From: Oleiphilus sp.
GTDB lineage: Bacteria > Pseudomonadota > Gammaproteobacteria > Pseudomonadales > Oleiphilaceae
Direction: 5' to 3'
DNA: 64,000 nt
Assembly (NCBI GenBank): GCA_006212045.1
Contig: PZPK01000017.1
Coordinates: 34,708-98,707 of the forward strand
Below are positions 1 to 9,467 of this stretch, piece after piece. The notes under the pieces are model-generated. The model saw nothing but the letters and a program-made list of their open reading frames with translations, had not been told where the DNA came from and searched no databases. The translations under genes were made by a program, and so were the position numbers. How positions within the stretch are numbered: the first letter of the stretch is position 1; the number at the start of each line of letters is the position of its first letter.

Positions 1-36
1 ACTGTTAGCCAGCAACAGTAGCGGTGGAAAGATGAC

Positions 37-2160
37 ATGCGTCTGACTCATTGGAGAATTGCCAGACATGTGCAGCGGCTTGAACAGGCGCAAACCGGAG
101 TGCGCTGGTTGGACCTTTATGCCGCACAAGCCATGATGACCCGGTTATCGGATTGCGAAGCCAGGCAAGACAGGGAATTGGAGCGCAGTACCGTTGATTT
201 TCTGGTGGCATGTTCAGCCGCCTCTGCATTTGGCTTTGATGCATTGCCGGTGGCTGGGGAACGCTATCTCAAGTTTGCCGACAGAATGTTGTCACAAGGC
301 TTGAAGCTGCCTGATACAGAGCAATTGGAGGTGGTTCTGAAGCAGTTGGCATCCTCGGGTTTGCTTCAAACCGCCAAGGATGAGCAGTCCGATGCGAGCC
401 ATGTATCTGATTCGCCGCTGGTACTCGCGGAATCCTGCGTGTTTCTGCGCAGACTCTGGGAACAGCATGATTTCCTGAACGGCTGGTTGAAACGGCAGGA
501 ACAGGTGACATCGTTGAACCTTGATCAGGTGCGGGATTCCCGGACGCAGCCGGAGTTTTTGCAGGACAGTTTCAAATGCCTGTTCCCGGCGACAGATCCT
601 GAACAGGCTGTCAGAAGCGGAGACTTTGATTGGCAGGCCCTGGCCGCCGCGCAGGCTCTGACACAGAATGTATGTCTGATTTCCGGAGGTCCCGGCACAG
701 GAAAAACCTCCACAGCCGCCCGAATTCTTATCCTTTATCAGTTGCAAGGGCTTCAGGACTTGCCTTCCGGTGTTGAAAGCATGCGCATCCGTCTATTGGC
801 GCCGACCGGAAAAGCGGCGGTGCGCCTGCACACCTCGGTGGTCTCTCAATACCCGTCCTTGTTGGCAAAGCTGAACTTGGACGAAGACCTGGCAGGGCGG
901 CTGAAAGCGTCGTTGCCGCGGCAGGGTGAAACCATTCATCGGGCTCTGATGGAAGTGAGCGGAAAACGGAGCCGCGATGGAGGCTTAAGCAAAGATGCTT
1001 TCATCGATAGCGGACAGTTGCTGTCTGGGGAAATAACACAGGCAACGCTGGACGCGGATATCGTGCTGGTTGATGAGGCGTCCATGATTGACCGGAAACT
1101 GATGCAGGACCTGCTTGCCATAGTGCCCCTTGGCAATCCGGATGCCGAAGCTTCCGGGTGCAGGTTACTGTTTCTGGGGGATCACTATCAATTGCCTCCG
1201 GTTGAATGTGGCGAGGTGTTCGCGCAATGGGTGCGGCGCTATGCGGATCGTCCATTCAGCCAATCGCAAGTGGCAGCGATGTCGTTTTTTTATCCGGCTG
1301 TTGTGGAGCAGGTCGCGGTTGAACCAGTCAGTGCAGAGGCGTGCTCCGGGGAGGCACAGGCACCGAGTCTACTGGCACAGCTGCACAAGACCTATCGCTT
1401 TGACGGTCCGATACAGGTGTTTGCACAGGCATTGCGCCGTGGTCGGTTGCCGCCTTTGACTCAACTCTTACCCGAGACCTCAATCGCGGGTCGAAGTGAT
1501 GTCGCAGGGGACCTGTTTTCCCCGGCGACATTTACCTGGGTCGATTTGGGTCTGGCTGGCGCCGGTGAAGAGGGTGCGTCCCGCCTTGCGCAAGCGATGG
1601 AAAATGTGCTGGAAGGCTATCGCAATTACTTTGACAAGGTAGATCAGGGCCTCAGCCCGGCACAACTGATGGAAGAAAAGCTGCGTTTTCAGGTTTTATG
1701 TGCAACCTATGAAGGTCCGCTTGGGGTCAATATGATCAACCGCTTGGTGGAGAAGCGCTTTGGACGGGGAGAGTTTTACCACGGTAAAGTGATTATGGTG
1801 ACCGGTAATCAGCCGGCACTGGATCTGTTCAATGGTGACCTGGGCATTCTGACAGCTATTGAATCTCAGGTAACAGAGAACAAAGCAGAATCGGCTACCT
1901 CCTATCTGGTGCACTTTCCCGACAAGAATAATCAGGATGAGGGAGTGGCGCTCTCAATGATTCATGCCTGGCAGACAGCCTACGCGATTAGTATTCACAA
2001 GAGCCAGGGTTCCGAATACGAGCAAGTGACGGTATTTGCACCTGACTACGCGGGTGAGTTGCTCAGTTCACGGCTGGTGTATACAGGGGTAACTCGTGCC
2101 CAGCGCAACGTTGAATTATGGATCAGTCGACAAACCCTGTTGGCTCAGACAGAACCGTAA
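37..2160 (+). CDS. recD: Exodeoxyribonuclease V subunit alpha (RecD helicase)
   Basis: RecD is the 5'-3' helicase subunit of the RecBCD nuclease/helicase, which processes double-strand breaks in the cytoplasm. The 707-residue product has the Walker A motif GGPGTGKT at residues 217-224, the DEAS Walker B-like motif at about 346-349, the segment LGDHYQLPPVE near 380, and the C-terminal SF1 motif AISIHKSQGSEYEQV near 650. This order and spacing are those of RecD. It is somewhat longer than the E. coli protein (about 608 residues), with extra sequence between the helicase motifs. The ATG at 37 is the only good early start. recB is expected immediately upstream and only its last codons could be in the window. 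Confidence 0.96.
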   Translation: MRLTHWRIARHVQRLEQAQTGVRWLDLYAAQAMMTRLSDCEARQDRELERSTVDFLVACSAASAFGFDALPVAGERYLKFADRMLSQGLKLPDTEQLEVVLKQLASSGLLQTAKDEQSDASHVSDSPLVLAESCVFLRRLWEQHDFLNGWLKRQEQVTSLNLDQVRDSRTQPEFLQDSFKCLFPATDPEQAVRSGDFDWQALAAAQALTQNVCLISGGPGTGKTSTAARILILYQLQGLQDLPSGVESMRIRLLAPTGKAAVRLHTSVVSQYPSLLAKLNLDEDLAGRLKASLPRQGETIHRALMEVSGKRSRDGGLSKDAFIDSGQLLSGEITQATLDADIVLVDEASMIDRKLMQDLLAIVPLGNPDAEASGCRLLFLGDHYQLPPVECGEVFAQWVRRYADRPFSQSQVAAMSFFYPAVVEQVAVEPVSAEACSGEAQAPSLLAQLHKTYRFDGPIQVFAQALRRGRLPPLTQLLPETSIAGRSDVAGDLFSPATFTWVDLGLAGAGEEGASRLAQAMENVLEGYRNYFDKVDQGLSPAQLMEEKLRFQVLCATYEGPLGVNMINRLVEKRFGRGEFYHGKVIMVTGNQPALDLFNGDLGILTAIESQVTENKAESATSYLVHFPDKNNQDEGVALSMIHAWQTAYAISIHKSQGSEYEQVTVFAPDYAGELLSSRLVYTGVTRAQRNVELWISRQTLLAQTEP

Positions 2161-2188
2161 TGCCTGCGGGATGATGTTTCGCGCTGCT

Positions 2189-2650
2189 TCAGAGATCTTC
2201 AGTGACATTAATCACGAATGATGGGTGCATTTCGCCTTCGCCGACAGAACGCTGATAGACGACCTTCATTCCCAGCTTGGCGCTTGTGCCGGAACCGGGT
2301 GACGGTAGTCCAGAGGCCGGAAAGCTTTTGTAAGTCACCCCCTCGTAACGTAATTTGAAGCCCTTGAGGGTCACGCCGGCAATATCCTCATTGCTCTGAA
2401 TATCCACCGTGATCGTGTTCGTGCTGTCACTGCTGATGATAAATTCAGCTTCATTGTAATAGGTGCCGACAATGGTGGCATTGGTACCACCGCCCAGGTT
2501 GCCGTTGTGGGTCACGATAATTCTCTTCTTGCCCGATTCTGAGGGCAGGGCTTTCGGAAAACTCAGCGACTGTACTTCCTGGATCCAGACTTGCGCATAA
2601 CTGCCTCCGCAGGGCAGGCCCAGCAGCACCAGATAACACAGCATCTTCAT
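2189..2650 (-). CDS. Small secreted protein of unknown function, next to the fimbrial cluster
   Basis: The family is not recognised. Translation from the ATG at 2650 gives about 153 residues beginning MKMLCYLVLLGLPCGGSYAQ, a good signal peptide with likely cleavage after SYA. A longer reading frame starts at 2707, but its extra 19 residues would precede the signal peptide, so the internal start is preferred. The mature part is rich in Ser, Thr and Gly, predicted mostly beta, and ends FVINVTEDL. It points away from the DUF4402/chaperone/usher genes, which begin about 600 bp away. It could be a minor pilus component or an unrelated exported protein; the sequence does not decide. Confidence 0.6.
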   Translation of the reverse strand: MKMLCYLVLLGLPCGGSYAQVWIQEVQSLSFPKALPSESGKKRIIVTHNGNLGGGTNATIVGTYYNEAEFIISSDSTNTITVDIQSNEDIAGVTLKGFKLRYEGVTYKSFPASGLPSPGSGTSAKLGMKVVYQRSVGEGEMHPSFVINVTEDL

Positions 2651-2707
2651 TGTTTTTGACAGGTATCGAATCTGGGGCAGGGTGCAAGGTGTTTCAAATA
2701 TCTGCAA

Positions 2708-3252
2708 TGTTTACGCTCTCTGGGCTGTCGTTCCGTCATTTTCGGCCCGATGCCATTTGCAAGTTTGGGTAACTCTATTGCGCTTTGTTACCCGGTTTGT
2801 TCAGGATTTAAGCGGCCTTTTACGATAAGCGCCTAACGTGATACAGGCAAGTATAACTTCGTAACACTCGGATACAAAAAAGGCCTGTATCAGGCAGGAA
2901 ATTCTCCAGATTTAGCTAGAGTGAAATCAAAGGCGTTCGAAATGCAAAATACTGAAAAACGCCCTCTGATGTATGAAAGGTTGCGACGTTGCAGTTATCA
3001 GGCTTCGTCTTAACAGGAGTCACCAACTCCCGGTTCATCGCCAAAAGCTGAATGATCCGAACGTTATCAGAGCAAGTATGCAAGGACACAGGGATGTCAT
3101 CAGGATAAAAAAGGATGTCAGGGATACATAATAAACAGCCTAGGCTGAATAAAAATGGTCCAGCGGCGTGTCGTCAAGGCGGCACAAAGAAATGGGCTAA
3201 AAAACGAGTAGTTTAACAGTCATCACAAACCAAATATTTGGAGATACTATCC
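2708..3252. promoter_or_regulatory. 545-bp AT-rich intergenic region with an inverted repeat
   Basis: No gene is seen between the divergent small secreted gene and the pilin-like gene. The region contains a 10-bp inverted repeat, TGATACAGGC at 2839-2848 and GCCTGTATCA at 2883-2892, separated by 34 bp. It also has two GGATGTCA copies around 3092 and 3113, and AT-rich stretches near 3125-3135 that could hold a promoter. The size of the region and the inverted repeat suggest regulated divergent transcription, but no promoter can be assigned firmly. Confidence 0.35.
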
Positions 3253-3750
3253 ATGAAAGCAACATTCAAGAAAGCAGCAATTGCAGCCACTATCGTAACG
3301 GGTCTTAGTGCAGGTGCCGCGCAAGCGGATACATTCCAGGCGCTACTGTCTATCGTTCAACCTCTGTCACTGGCGGAAAACACTCAGATGGATCTGGGCC
3401 AGATTGATGTATCAACGGATGCCGCAGTCTGTACTGTCGCTGCCGCAGGTGCTCGTTCAGGTGCCGCATGCTTTGATGCCGTAACCAACGGTACCGCAGG
3501 TGTTATCGATGTCAGCGGTACAACCGGTCTGCAATTTGATATCTCAATCAGTGGTACGACGGCTAACGGCCTGACCTTTGCACCTTCGATGCTGGACAAT
3601 GGCCAGGGTGCAACGACGCTGACAGGCGTTACATTGGCGGCTTCTCACCAATTGACTCTGGGTGGCACTTTGACGGTTGACAGTGGTGCGACCGCTTCAG
3701 CCAACAACCCAACGTCGATCGACTACGATGTGACTGTGGCGTATCAATAA
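3253..3750 (+). CDS. DUF4402 pilin-like secreted protein (major subunit candidate)
   Basis: The 165-residue product has a signal peptide (MKATFKKAAIAATIVTGLSA, cleavage near AQA/DTFQ) and a compact beta-rich, Thr/Gly/Ala-rich mature domain. Features of DUF4402 proteins are visible: an early SIVQPLSLAENTQMDLGQI segment, two Cys (in AAVCTVA and GAACFD) that could form a disulfide, and a C-terminal GGTLTVDSG...DYDVTVAYQ strand. The ATG at 3253 follows GGAG by about 9 bp; a TTG at 3238 is less likely. A strong terminator lies directly downstream, before the chaperone and usher genes. This arrangement fits an abundant structural subunit. The pilin role is inferred from context. Confidence 0.75.
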   Translation: MKATFKKAAIAATIVTGLSAGAAQADTFQALLSIVQPLSLAENTQMDLGQIDVSTDAAVCTVAAAGARSGAACFDAVTNGTAGVIDVSGTTGLQFDISISGTTANGLTFAPSMLDNGQGATTLTGVTLAASHQLTLGGTLTVDSGATASANNPTSIDYDVTVAYQ

Positions 3751-3774
3751 GCGACAGCAGACAGACTAGTGATC

Positions 3775-3805
3775 AAAGGCGCCTTCGGGCGCCTTTTTCG
3801 TTTTT
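3775..3805 (+). terminator. Strong intrinsic terminator after the pilin-like gene
   Basis: A 9-bp perfect stem, AAAGGCGCC / GGCGCCTTT, closed by a TTCG tetraloop, is followed by T-rich DNA (TT-CG-TTTTT). It separates the pilin-like gene from the chaperone and usher genes. Read-through would give a high subunit to low chaperone/usher ratio. Confidence 0.9.
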
Positions 3806-4032
3806 GTCATATAAACTGTGTCCATTTAATTCCAAATAGCATTAGAAAGATTTCTAAAACAATTGATTTAAAAGAAAAATAGTCCATTCTTATAAGAGCA
3901 GTTCCGGATCGTTGCGGCACGTATCGACAATGGCGTGAGAACTGAAGCAAAAAAGATATTCAGAACCACTGAATACGAAACAAGTGCGTCATGAACGCAT
4001 TATTTATAACTCTTTTTGATACTACCAAGCCC

Positions 4033-4848
4033 ATGAAAACTCTATCCCAAGTTGTGTCTGTCATTCTCCTGACAGTGTGTCTCTTCTCACAGGCCCATGC
4101 CGGTCTGTTAATTAATCCGAAACGTGTCGTTCTTGCCGACCGGGATCGCAGCGCTACGCTGGACCTGATGAACGAAGGCAGCGAAGTCGCGCGTTACCAG
4201 ATTTTCTTTGAACAGAAAATGATGAATGAAGCCGGTGCGATTGTGGATGTGCCGGAACTTGATGAAGATGCGGTCTATGCCAAGGATATGATTCGCTATT
4301 CTCCCAGACGTGTCGATATTGCACCCGGTCAAAAACAAACGATCAGGCTGGCCGTCAGGCGCCCGAAGGATCTGCCTGCCGGTGAATATATTTCGCATCT
4401 GGTGTTCAAGGAAATTCCATCAAAAGTCGACAGGACACCCGAGAGTCAAAGCGAAGAGCGGCTTAAACTGGCTTTTCGACCCACCTTGAAGCTGGCAATA
4501 CCGATCATTGTGCGCAAAGGCGAACTGGATGCCAGCGGCGCAATTAGCGAGGTCAGACTATTCTCGAAAGAGCAGGATCAGTCTTTGCTCTCCTTCCACC
4601 TGCAGCGCAATGGAGAACGTTCCTTGTACGGGGATGTGGAAATCTATGAGATGGCCGGAGACCAATTGGGAGAACGCATCGGTTTTGCCCGAGGTATTGC
4701 CTTGTATACTACGGTCAGTCAGCGCAAAGTGAATGTACCTTTGGTTCGTCCGGTCAGTGAGGACATCAATAGCCTGTTTGTCCGCTACGACGAAGGCGGC
4801 AAGTACGGGGGAACCAATGTCGTGGAACTGCCTGTCACATTGGATTGA
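4033..4848 (+). CDS. Fimbrial-type periplasmic chaperone
   Basis: The product is a PapD-like immunoglobulin-fold chaperone that would cap and deliver pilus subunits to the outer-membrane usher. The protein from the ATG at 4033 begins with a clear signal peptide (MKTLSQVVSVILLTVCLFSQ, cleavage near AHA/GLL). Typical chaperone strands follow: LLINPKRVVLADRDRSATLDL, DMIRYSPRRVDIAPGQKQ and LPAGEYISHLVFKEIP, then a second beta domain. It is about 271 residues, normal for the family. An upstream ATG at 3991 would place 14 odd residues before the signal peptide and is disfavoured, although neither start has a strong Shine-Dalgarno sequence. The usher gene begins 31 bp downstream. Confidence 0.82.
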   Translation: MKTLSQVVSVILLTVCLFSQAHAGLLINPKRVVLADRDRSATLDLMNEGSEVARYQIFFEQKMMNEAGAIVDVPELDEDAVYAKDMIRYSPRRVDIAPGQKQTIRLAVRRPKDLPAGEYISHLVFKEIPSKVDRTPESQSEERLKLAFRPTLKLAIPIIVRKGELDASGAISEVRLFSKEQDQSLLSFHLQRNGERSLYGDVEIYEMAGDQLGERIGFARGIALYTTVSQRKVNVPLVRPVSEDINSLFVRYDEGGKYGGTNVVELPVTLD

Positions 4849-4879
4849 AGCAGCCCTTCGAAGTTAGCCTCACAACTGA

Positions 4880-7573
4880 TTGACAGGCCTGGTGTTGGTT
4901 ATCAGATTATTCAGCCTTTGGCTGATGTTGCTCTGTGCGAAGGCACTGGCCGGGCAGGAGTTTCCCCTGTCCCAGACCGGTGTCGGCGCCGAGCGCGCGC
5001 GCGTGCATCTGGCAGAGGAAAATCTACTGGTCCTGGAGCTCAGGATTGGTGACTATGTCAGTTCCGATTCCCTGTTCGTTTATCAGTCCCCCGATGAAAC
5101 TCTAATCCCCTTGCAGCCCTTGCTTGAGGCGCTGGATTTTCCGGTCAGTATCGACATGGACACCCTGAGTCTGTCTGGTTGGTATATCGAAGAAGAGCGG
5201 CGAATTTCTGCGGATATTCTGCAGCAACGTCTGTTCCTGCGCGGCATGCAACAAGCATGGCCAGAACGATTGCACTATGCCGCTGATGACTTTGATCTCT
5301 ATCTGGACCTTGGCACCATCGAACAGTGGTTTGAATTGCACTTGGATCTGGACGTTTCGCAATTGCGTTTGGGGGTTTCTTCGTCGTTGACCCTGCCGGT
5401 GCTGGCCAGGCTGGAGCGCGAAAAGAGGCGTGAGAATCTGCCCAAAGAAACAAACCGGCAGCGCATTGGGATTGATATTAACAACCGTTACTCCTGGTTG
5501 GGAAAGCCCCAGTTTGATGCCGGGTTCAGTCTGGATGCAGCCCAGAGCCAAGGCCAAAGTGAAAGCAGCTACAGCGGTGTGTTGCAGGGGCGTATGGATC
5601 TGCTCAAGCATTCCATGCAGCTCAGTTATTATGAGGATGACCGCCAGAGAGAGGCGCGTATCCGTATGTCACGCGCCGCCGCATCTCCGGATCAGCAGGT
5701 ACTTCCCGGATTTGATCGCTATGAATTTGGGGATATTCAAAGCTATTCCGACCCTTTGATCTTCAGTGCGATAAACGGCCGCGGCCTGGCTCTGCAGCGG
5801 GGTCGTGATCAAGTCAACCAGCAGGGCAGCTCCATCAATATCGAAGGCGATGCAACTCCGGGCTGGGAGGCCGAGTTGTACCGTAATGGGCAGCTGATCG
5901 CTTTTTCGGAAGTGGGTCTGGACGGACGTTATCTGTTTGAAGAGGTGGTTACCAGTCTCGGGCAAAACAATTTCGAGGTCCGCCTATATGGGCCGCAAGG
6001 GCAGTTTCGCGTCAGCAAAAAACAGTTGTCGATCGGTGGAGAGATGTTGCCGGCTGGCGAAGTTGAAGCGCAATTAGTGGCGCTTGATCGCAATTCGATG
6101 CTATTGGAATCCGAGCCGCCATCAAGCAAGGAGACGAGCGACTTTCAGTTGGCCGAGCTTGGGCTGGGGATCAATGAGTATGTGACGGCGCAACTTGGGC
6201 TCAGCAATATGACGCCGGCCAATGGGCAGAACGCTTACCTGTATCGGTATTTCAATCTTTTTGCCAGTGTCTGGGGCCTCCAGAACCAGTTCAAACTGGC
6301 GAGCGACGGAGAGGGCGGGATTGCCTGGCTGGAATCGGTAAAGGGGCGCGTGGGATCAAGCAGTCTCAATCTTGACTGGAAGGTCTTTGATGACTTTGTC
6401 AGCGACCGCAATCCGCAGGGCCTATTGGAGCGGGATGTCGGTGTGGATCTGAGCAACTCGGTCAGAATGGGCTTGCCGAGTCCAATGTACTTCATCTTCG
6501 GAGTTCGGCAGCAATCATTTTCGGATGGGCGCAAACTGGTTCGTTATTCCAATGATTTGAGCAGTCGGCTGGCTGGTATCAAGTTTGCGCATAACGCGGT
6601 ATGGACAGACTCCAACGAAGATGAGCCGGCAAGTTTGTCCGGTCAGCTTAGCGTCACAACACAGTGGTATGACTGGCGACTCAAAGGCTCTGCAGCGTAT
6701 CGGGCACGGCCGACGGGGCGCATGGATAATCTGAGTCTGGGTGCGAGCTATTTGGGTATGGAGAACTTCAGCTATACCGGCTCGGCCCAGTATTTGTTCG
6801 GGGCAGCGTCATCTGCCCGTATCGACAATACCTTTACCTGGGATCTGAAAGGCGTCTCGGTGTCGGTGAATGCTTCTGTGACAACAGAGGATTACTACAG
6901 CCTCGGTTTGTCCCTGAATACTGCCTTGGGCTACGACTATGCGGACCGGGCTTATGCGTTCAATCTGCGCAGTCAGGTAAACAATGCCTCAGTTACGGCT
7001 CTGGCGTTTATCGATGAAAACGGTGATGGCATCAAAGGGCCGGATGAGGCTGCCGTAGAACATATCCGGTTTAAAGGGATCGGACATTGGCGTCATGCCG
7101 AAACCAATGCTGATGGTTTGGTGACACTGGCCGGGTTGCCAGAGTTGGCAGTCCAGACCATAGAGGTCGACGAAAAGTCGATAGAAGATCCGTTCCTTCG
7201 CGTAGCGCGACCGCCGGTAACGATTTATACCCATGCCGGGACGCATTACTTTCTTCAAATTCCTTTGGTTCAGACTCTTGAAATTGAAGGGCGACTGGAT
7301 CTTGTGCTCGATGAGCGCACTTTGCCTGCGACCGGTGTAGAGGTCCACTTGCTTGATCAGCAGGGTCAGATCATATCGACAACCACGACGGAATATGACG
7401 GAGTCTACCTGTTTGAGCAGATCCTGCCCGGGAAGTATTTTATGCAGATAGACCCCCTGTGGCTCAAGGCACGCAAGGTGACTAACATCGAGCCGGTTAG
7501 GGTCAATGCGACAGGTGAAGATGGGATTATCTTTATCGACCCCTTGATCCTGGAGCGCAAATCCGAGGGCTAA
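4880..7573 (+). CDS. Atypical fimbrial outer-membrane usher
   Basis: The 897-residue exported protein is probably the usher that secretes and anchors the DUF4402 subunits. After a signal peptide (hydrophobic run near residues 5-22, ending ALAG/QEF) comes a periplasmic N-terminal domain with YQSPDETLIPLQPLLEALDF. A long series of amphipathic beta strands follows, with the usher-like segment RYEFGDIQSYSDPLIF and a plug-like Ig segment (GWEAELYRNGQLIAFSEVG). The C-terminus has prealbumin-like/SdrB-like folds (ALAFIDENGDGIKGPDE and TEYDGVYLFEQILPGKY). It resembles the CFA/Ecp group more than classical PapC/FimD. The TTG at 4880 or GTG at 4892 must serve as start; both have weak ribosome-binding sites. 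Confidence 0.72.
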   Translation: MTGLVLVIRLFSLWLMLLCAKALAGQEFPLSQTGVGAERARVHLAEENLLVLELRIGDYVSSDSLFVYQSPDETLIPLQPLLEALDFPVSIDMDTLSLSGWYIEEERRISADILQQRLFLRGMQQAWPERLHYAADDFDLYLDLGTIEQWFELHLDLDVSQLRLGVSSSLTLPVLARLEREKRRENLPKETNRQRIGIDINNRYSWLGKPQFDAGFSLDAAQSQGQSESSYSGVLQGRMDLLKHSMQLSYYEDDRQREARIRMSRAAASPDQQVLPGFDRYEFGDIQSYSDPLIFSAINGRGLALQRGRDQVNQQGSSINIEGDATPGWEAELYRNGQLIAFSEVGLDGRYLFEEVVTSLGQNNFEVRLYGPQGQFRVSKKQLSIGGEMLPAGEVEAQLVALDRNSMLLESEPPSSKETSDFQLAELGLGINEYVTAQLGLSNMTPANGQNAYLYRYFNLFASVWGLQNQFKLASDGEGGIAWLESVKGRVGSSSLNLDWKVFDDFVSDRNPQGLLERDVGVDLSNSVRMGLPSPMYFIFGVRQQSFSDGRKLVRYSNDLSSRLAGIKFAHNAVWTDSNEDEPASLSGQLSVTTQWYDWRLKGSAAYRARPTGRMDNLSLGASYLGMENFSYTGSAQYLFGAASSARIDNTFTWDLKGVSVSVNASVTTEDYYSLGLSLNTALGYDYADRAYAFNLRSQVNNASVTALAFIDENGDGIKGPDEAAVEHIRFKGIGHWRHAETNADGLVTLAGLPELAVQTIEVDEKSIEDPFLRVARPPVTIYTHAGTHYFLQIPLVQTLEIEGRLDLVLDERTLPATGVEVHLLDQQGQIISTTTTEYDGVYLFEQILPGKYFMQIDPLWLKARKVTNIEPVRVNATGEDGIIFIDPLILERKSEG

Positions 7574-7596
7574 GGTTCAAGGAATCAGCGCGTGTG

Positions 7597-8394
7597 TCAC
7601 TGGCCAATATAGATTCTGAGGTCTTTGCGGTTAAAGAAAATGTTGGACGGCGTGGTGCCGAACATGGATCTGAAAGTATGCGCAAAGTGGGCTGAGTCGC
7701 TAAAGCCCGCATTAATGGCTGCATCGGTCATGGAACTCCCCTGTGCAATATAGCTTGCTGTTCGAAACATGCGGTGCCAAAGCCGGTAACGTCGTATGGG
7801 GATGCCGGTTTGTTGTTTGAACAACTGGATTAGCCGCTGGCTGGAAATGTTAACCGCGCCAGCCAGTGCTTCCAGCGAAGTATTTTCTGTGGCGGTCGAC
7901 TGGATCATCGCCACGACTTTCTCCACTCTGGGATCAACATAGTGTGCTGGCATTGCTTCGCCTGTGCAGGCCAGTCTTTGTTCCAGCAGCTGGCTGGCTT
8001 TTTCGGGAGCGGTTTGCTGCTTCAGCAATTCGCTGAACATTTTTTGCAGTTCTTTCTCGTTTTCAATTGTGTATCCCAGTGTGTCTATCTGCGCCCCGGA
8101 TCTTGACAGCAAGTGTGCGTAATCCCTGCCAAAGACATCCAGATTGCAATTGGCAACGATGGCATCCTTCGTTTGCACAACGACCTGATATCCCGCTGGC
8201 ATTACGACACTTTGGCAGCGTAGGTGTTTGTTTGAGTCCGGCAGGTATAGCTGTATTTCATGGTCTAGAGAGACAGTCAGGGTCGCGGCCCCCTGTTTAA
8301 GCGCAACCTGCTCGGCCAGCTGACCAATGAAGAGTGTGCGCTTGGGCCAAAGGTATAGCAGCGACGCGGATGTGGAATCTGAGGTGGGTTTCAT
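7597..8394 (-). CDS. AraC-family transcriptional regulator
   Basis: This 265-residue protein has a C-terminal AraC/XylS double helix-turn-helix. The first helix region is SLEALAGAVNISSQRLIQLF (around 172-191), and the second is SMTDAAINAGFSDSAHFAHTFRSMFGTTPS, with the conserved GF-DSAHF-FR-FG-TP pattern. The N-terminal part looks like a cupin-type sensing domain without a recognisable ligand motif. It converges on the usher gene with a 23-bp gap and diverges from the GST gene. It is a plausible regulator of the fimbrial cluster or of the GST, but no binding site could be tied to it. Confidence 0.85.
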   Translation of the reverse strand: MKPTSDSTSASLLYLWPKRTLFIGQLAEQVALKQGAATLTVSLDHEIQLYLPDSNKHLRCQSVVMPAGYQVVVQTKDAIVANCNLDVFGRDYAHLLSRSGAQIDTLGYTIENEKELQKMFSELLKQQTAPEKASQLLEQRLACTGEAMPAHYVDPRVEKVVAMIQSTATENTSLEALAGAVNISSQRLIQLFKQQTGIPIRRYRLWHRMFRTASYIAQGSSMTDAAINAGFSDSAHFAHTFRSMFGTTPSNIFFNRKDLRIYIGQ

Positions 8395-8518
8395 GATGGT
8401 GTGGGAACAGTGAAATCAGCCAGCGTGTTTAATTCGGGCATTGTGCAGCGCCGTGGATTATCGTTCAATACGTTAGCTTGATAATTCCCAAATGCCAAAG
8501 ATAACAACAGGAATCACC

Positions 8519-9226
8519 ATGATTGAATTGCACCAGTTCCCGAGCAAAATGGGTGTCCCGAACCTGAGTCCCTTCTGTATGAAGGTAGAAGCCTTCCTGA
8601 ATGCTGCCGGCTTGCCGTATGACGTCGTCAAGCAACCGGACCCGCGCAAAGCACCTCTGGGGAAATTACCCATGATCGTGGATGGGCAAGTGCAGGTTCC
8701 GGATTCGCACCATATTATCCGTTATCTCTCCGACACCTATGATATTGATCTGGATGCGCATCTCTCTGCCCCTGAAAAGGCAGTGGCGCACGCTTTTGCG
8801 CGTATGATCGAGGAAAGGCTGTACTGGATCTTCGTGTTTAACCGCTGGGTGGATGACAACTGGCCAGTGGTCAAGAAAGGCGCGTTCGGAAAATTACCGC
8901 CGGTGGTGAAGGACATGGTGCCGCGCATTGTACAGGGCAAGATCAAAAGGGATCTGGAGGGGCAGGGGCTTGGCCGACATGAATGCGAGGCTATCTATGC
9001 CTTCGCAAAAGAAGATATTCAGGCACTGGCCGATTTTCTGGCTGACAAGCCCTATTTCATGGGAGATCAGATAAGTTTGGCCGACATCACGGTCGCATCT
9101 TTTTTGTGCAATATTGTGCAGGTAGAGTTGGATAGTCCGATAAAACAGTATGTATTAGCGCACCCTAATCTGGATCGTTACCAGCAGAGATTGGCGCCGC
9201 AATTGTTTCCGGCGCATTTTGGCTGA
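8519..9226 (+). CDS. Metaxin/FAXC-like glutathione S-transferase family protein
   Basis: The product is 235 residues from the ATG at 8519, with AGGA 8 bp upstream; an earlier ATG at 8492 lacks such support. The N-terminal thioredoxin-like half contains PNLSPFCMKVEAFL and LGKLPMIVDGQVQVPDSHHI, with the cis-Pro and the Ser-rich glutathione-side motif. The helical C-terminal half has the YFMGDQISLADITVASFL motif of GST C-terminal domains. The pattern matches the metaxin/FAXC branch of bacterial GST-like proteins, whose substrates are mostly unknown. It is transcribed divergently from the AraC gene. Confidence 0.85.
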   Translation: MIELHQFPSKMGVPNLSPFCMKVEAFLNAAGLPYDVVKQPDPRKAPLGKLPMIVDGQVQVPDSHHIIRYLSDTYDIDLDAHLSAPEKAVAHAFARMIEERLYWIFVFNRWVDDNWPVVKKGAFGKLPPVVKDMVPRIVQGKIKRDLEGQGLGRHECEAIYAFAKEDIQALADFLADKPYFMGDQISLADITVASFLCNIVQVELDSPIKQYVLAHPNLDRYQQRLAPQLFPAHFG

Positions 9227-9432
9227 GTACAGAGAGTCGGCGTCAATGCATGCCAGGCATCAGGCGGTTCGGGGTAGTCCAGAGACATTGGTTTGTGAGC
9301 AAAAAGTGATTGCCGAGGGCTGGCCAGCCAGCCCTGTGTTGCCATGCCGGGCTATTGGTATCGCTGCATAGACACGCATGAGTACCAGATCCCAATCCGA
9401 CAATTCCTTACAGTAAAATCTGAAAAGTCGTC

Positions 9433-9438
9433 TATAAT
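9433..9438 (+). promoter_or_regulatory. Probable -10 box (TATAAT) for the second DUF4402 gene
   Basis: A perfect TATAAT lies at 9433-9438. The best upstream hexamer is TTACAG at 9408-9413, giving a long 19-bp spacer, so the -35 element is uncertain. Initiation about 7 bp downstream would place GAGGG (9455) and the ATG at 9468 in a normal leader. Confidence 0.45.
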
Positions 9439-9467
9439 GGAGGCCTTCTTTGACGAGGGCAGGGTCC

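Noticed and set aside
1..46. 3' end of recB
   Set aside because: Frames 1 and 2 stop at 19-21 and 44-46 and either could be the recB end, but too few codons are present to recognise the protein.
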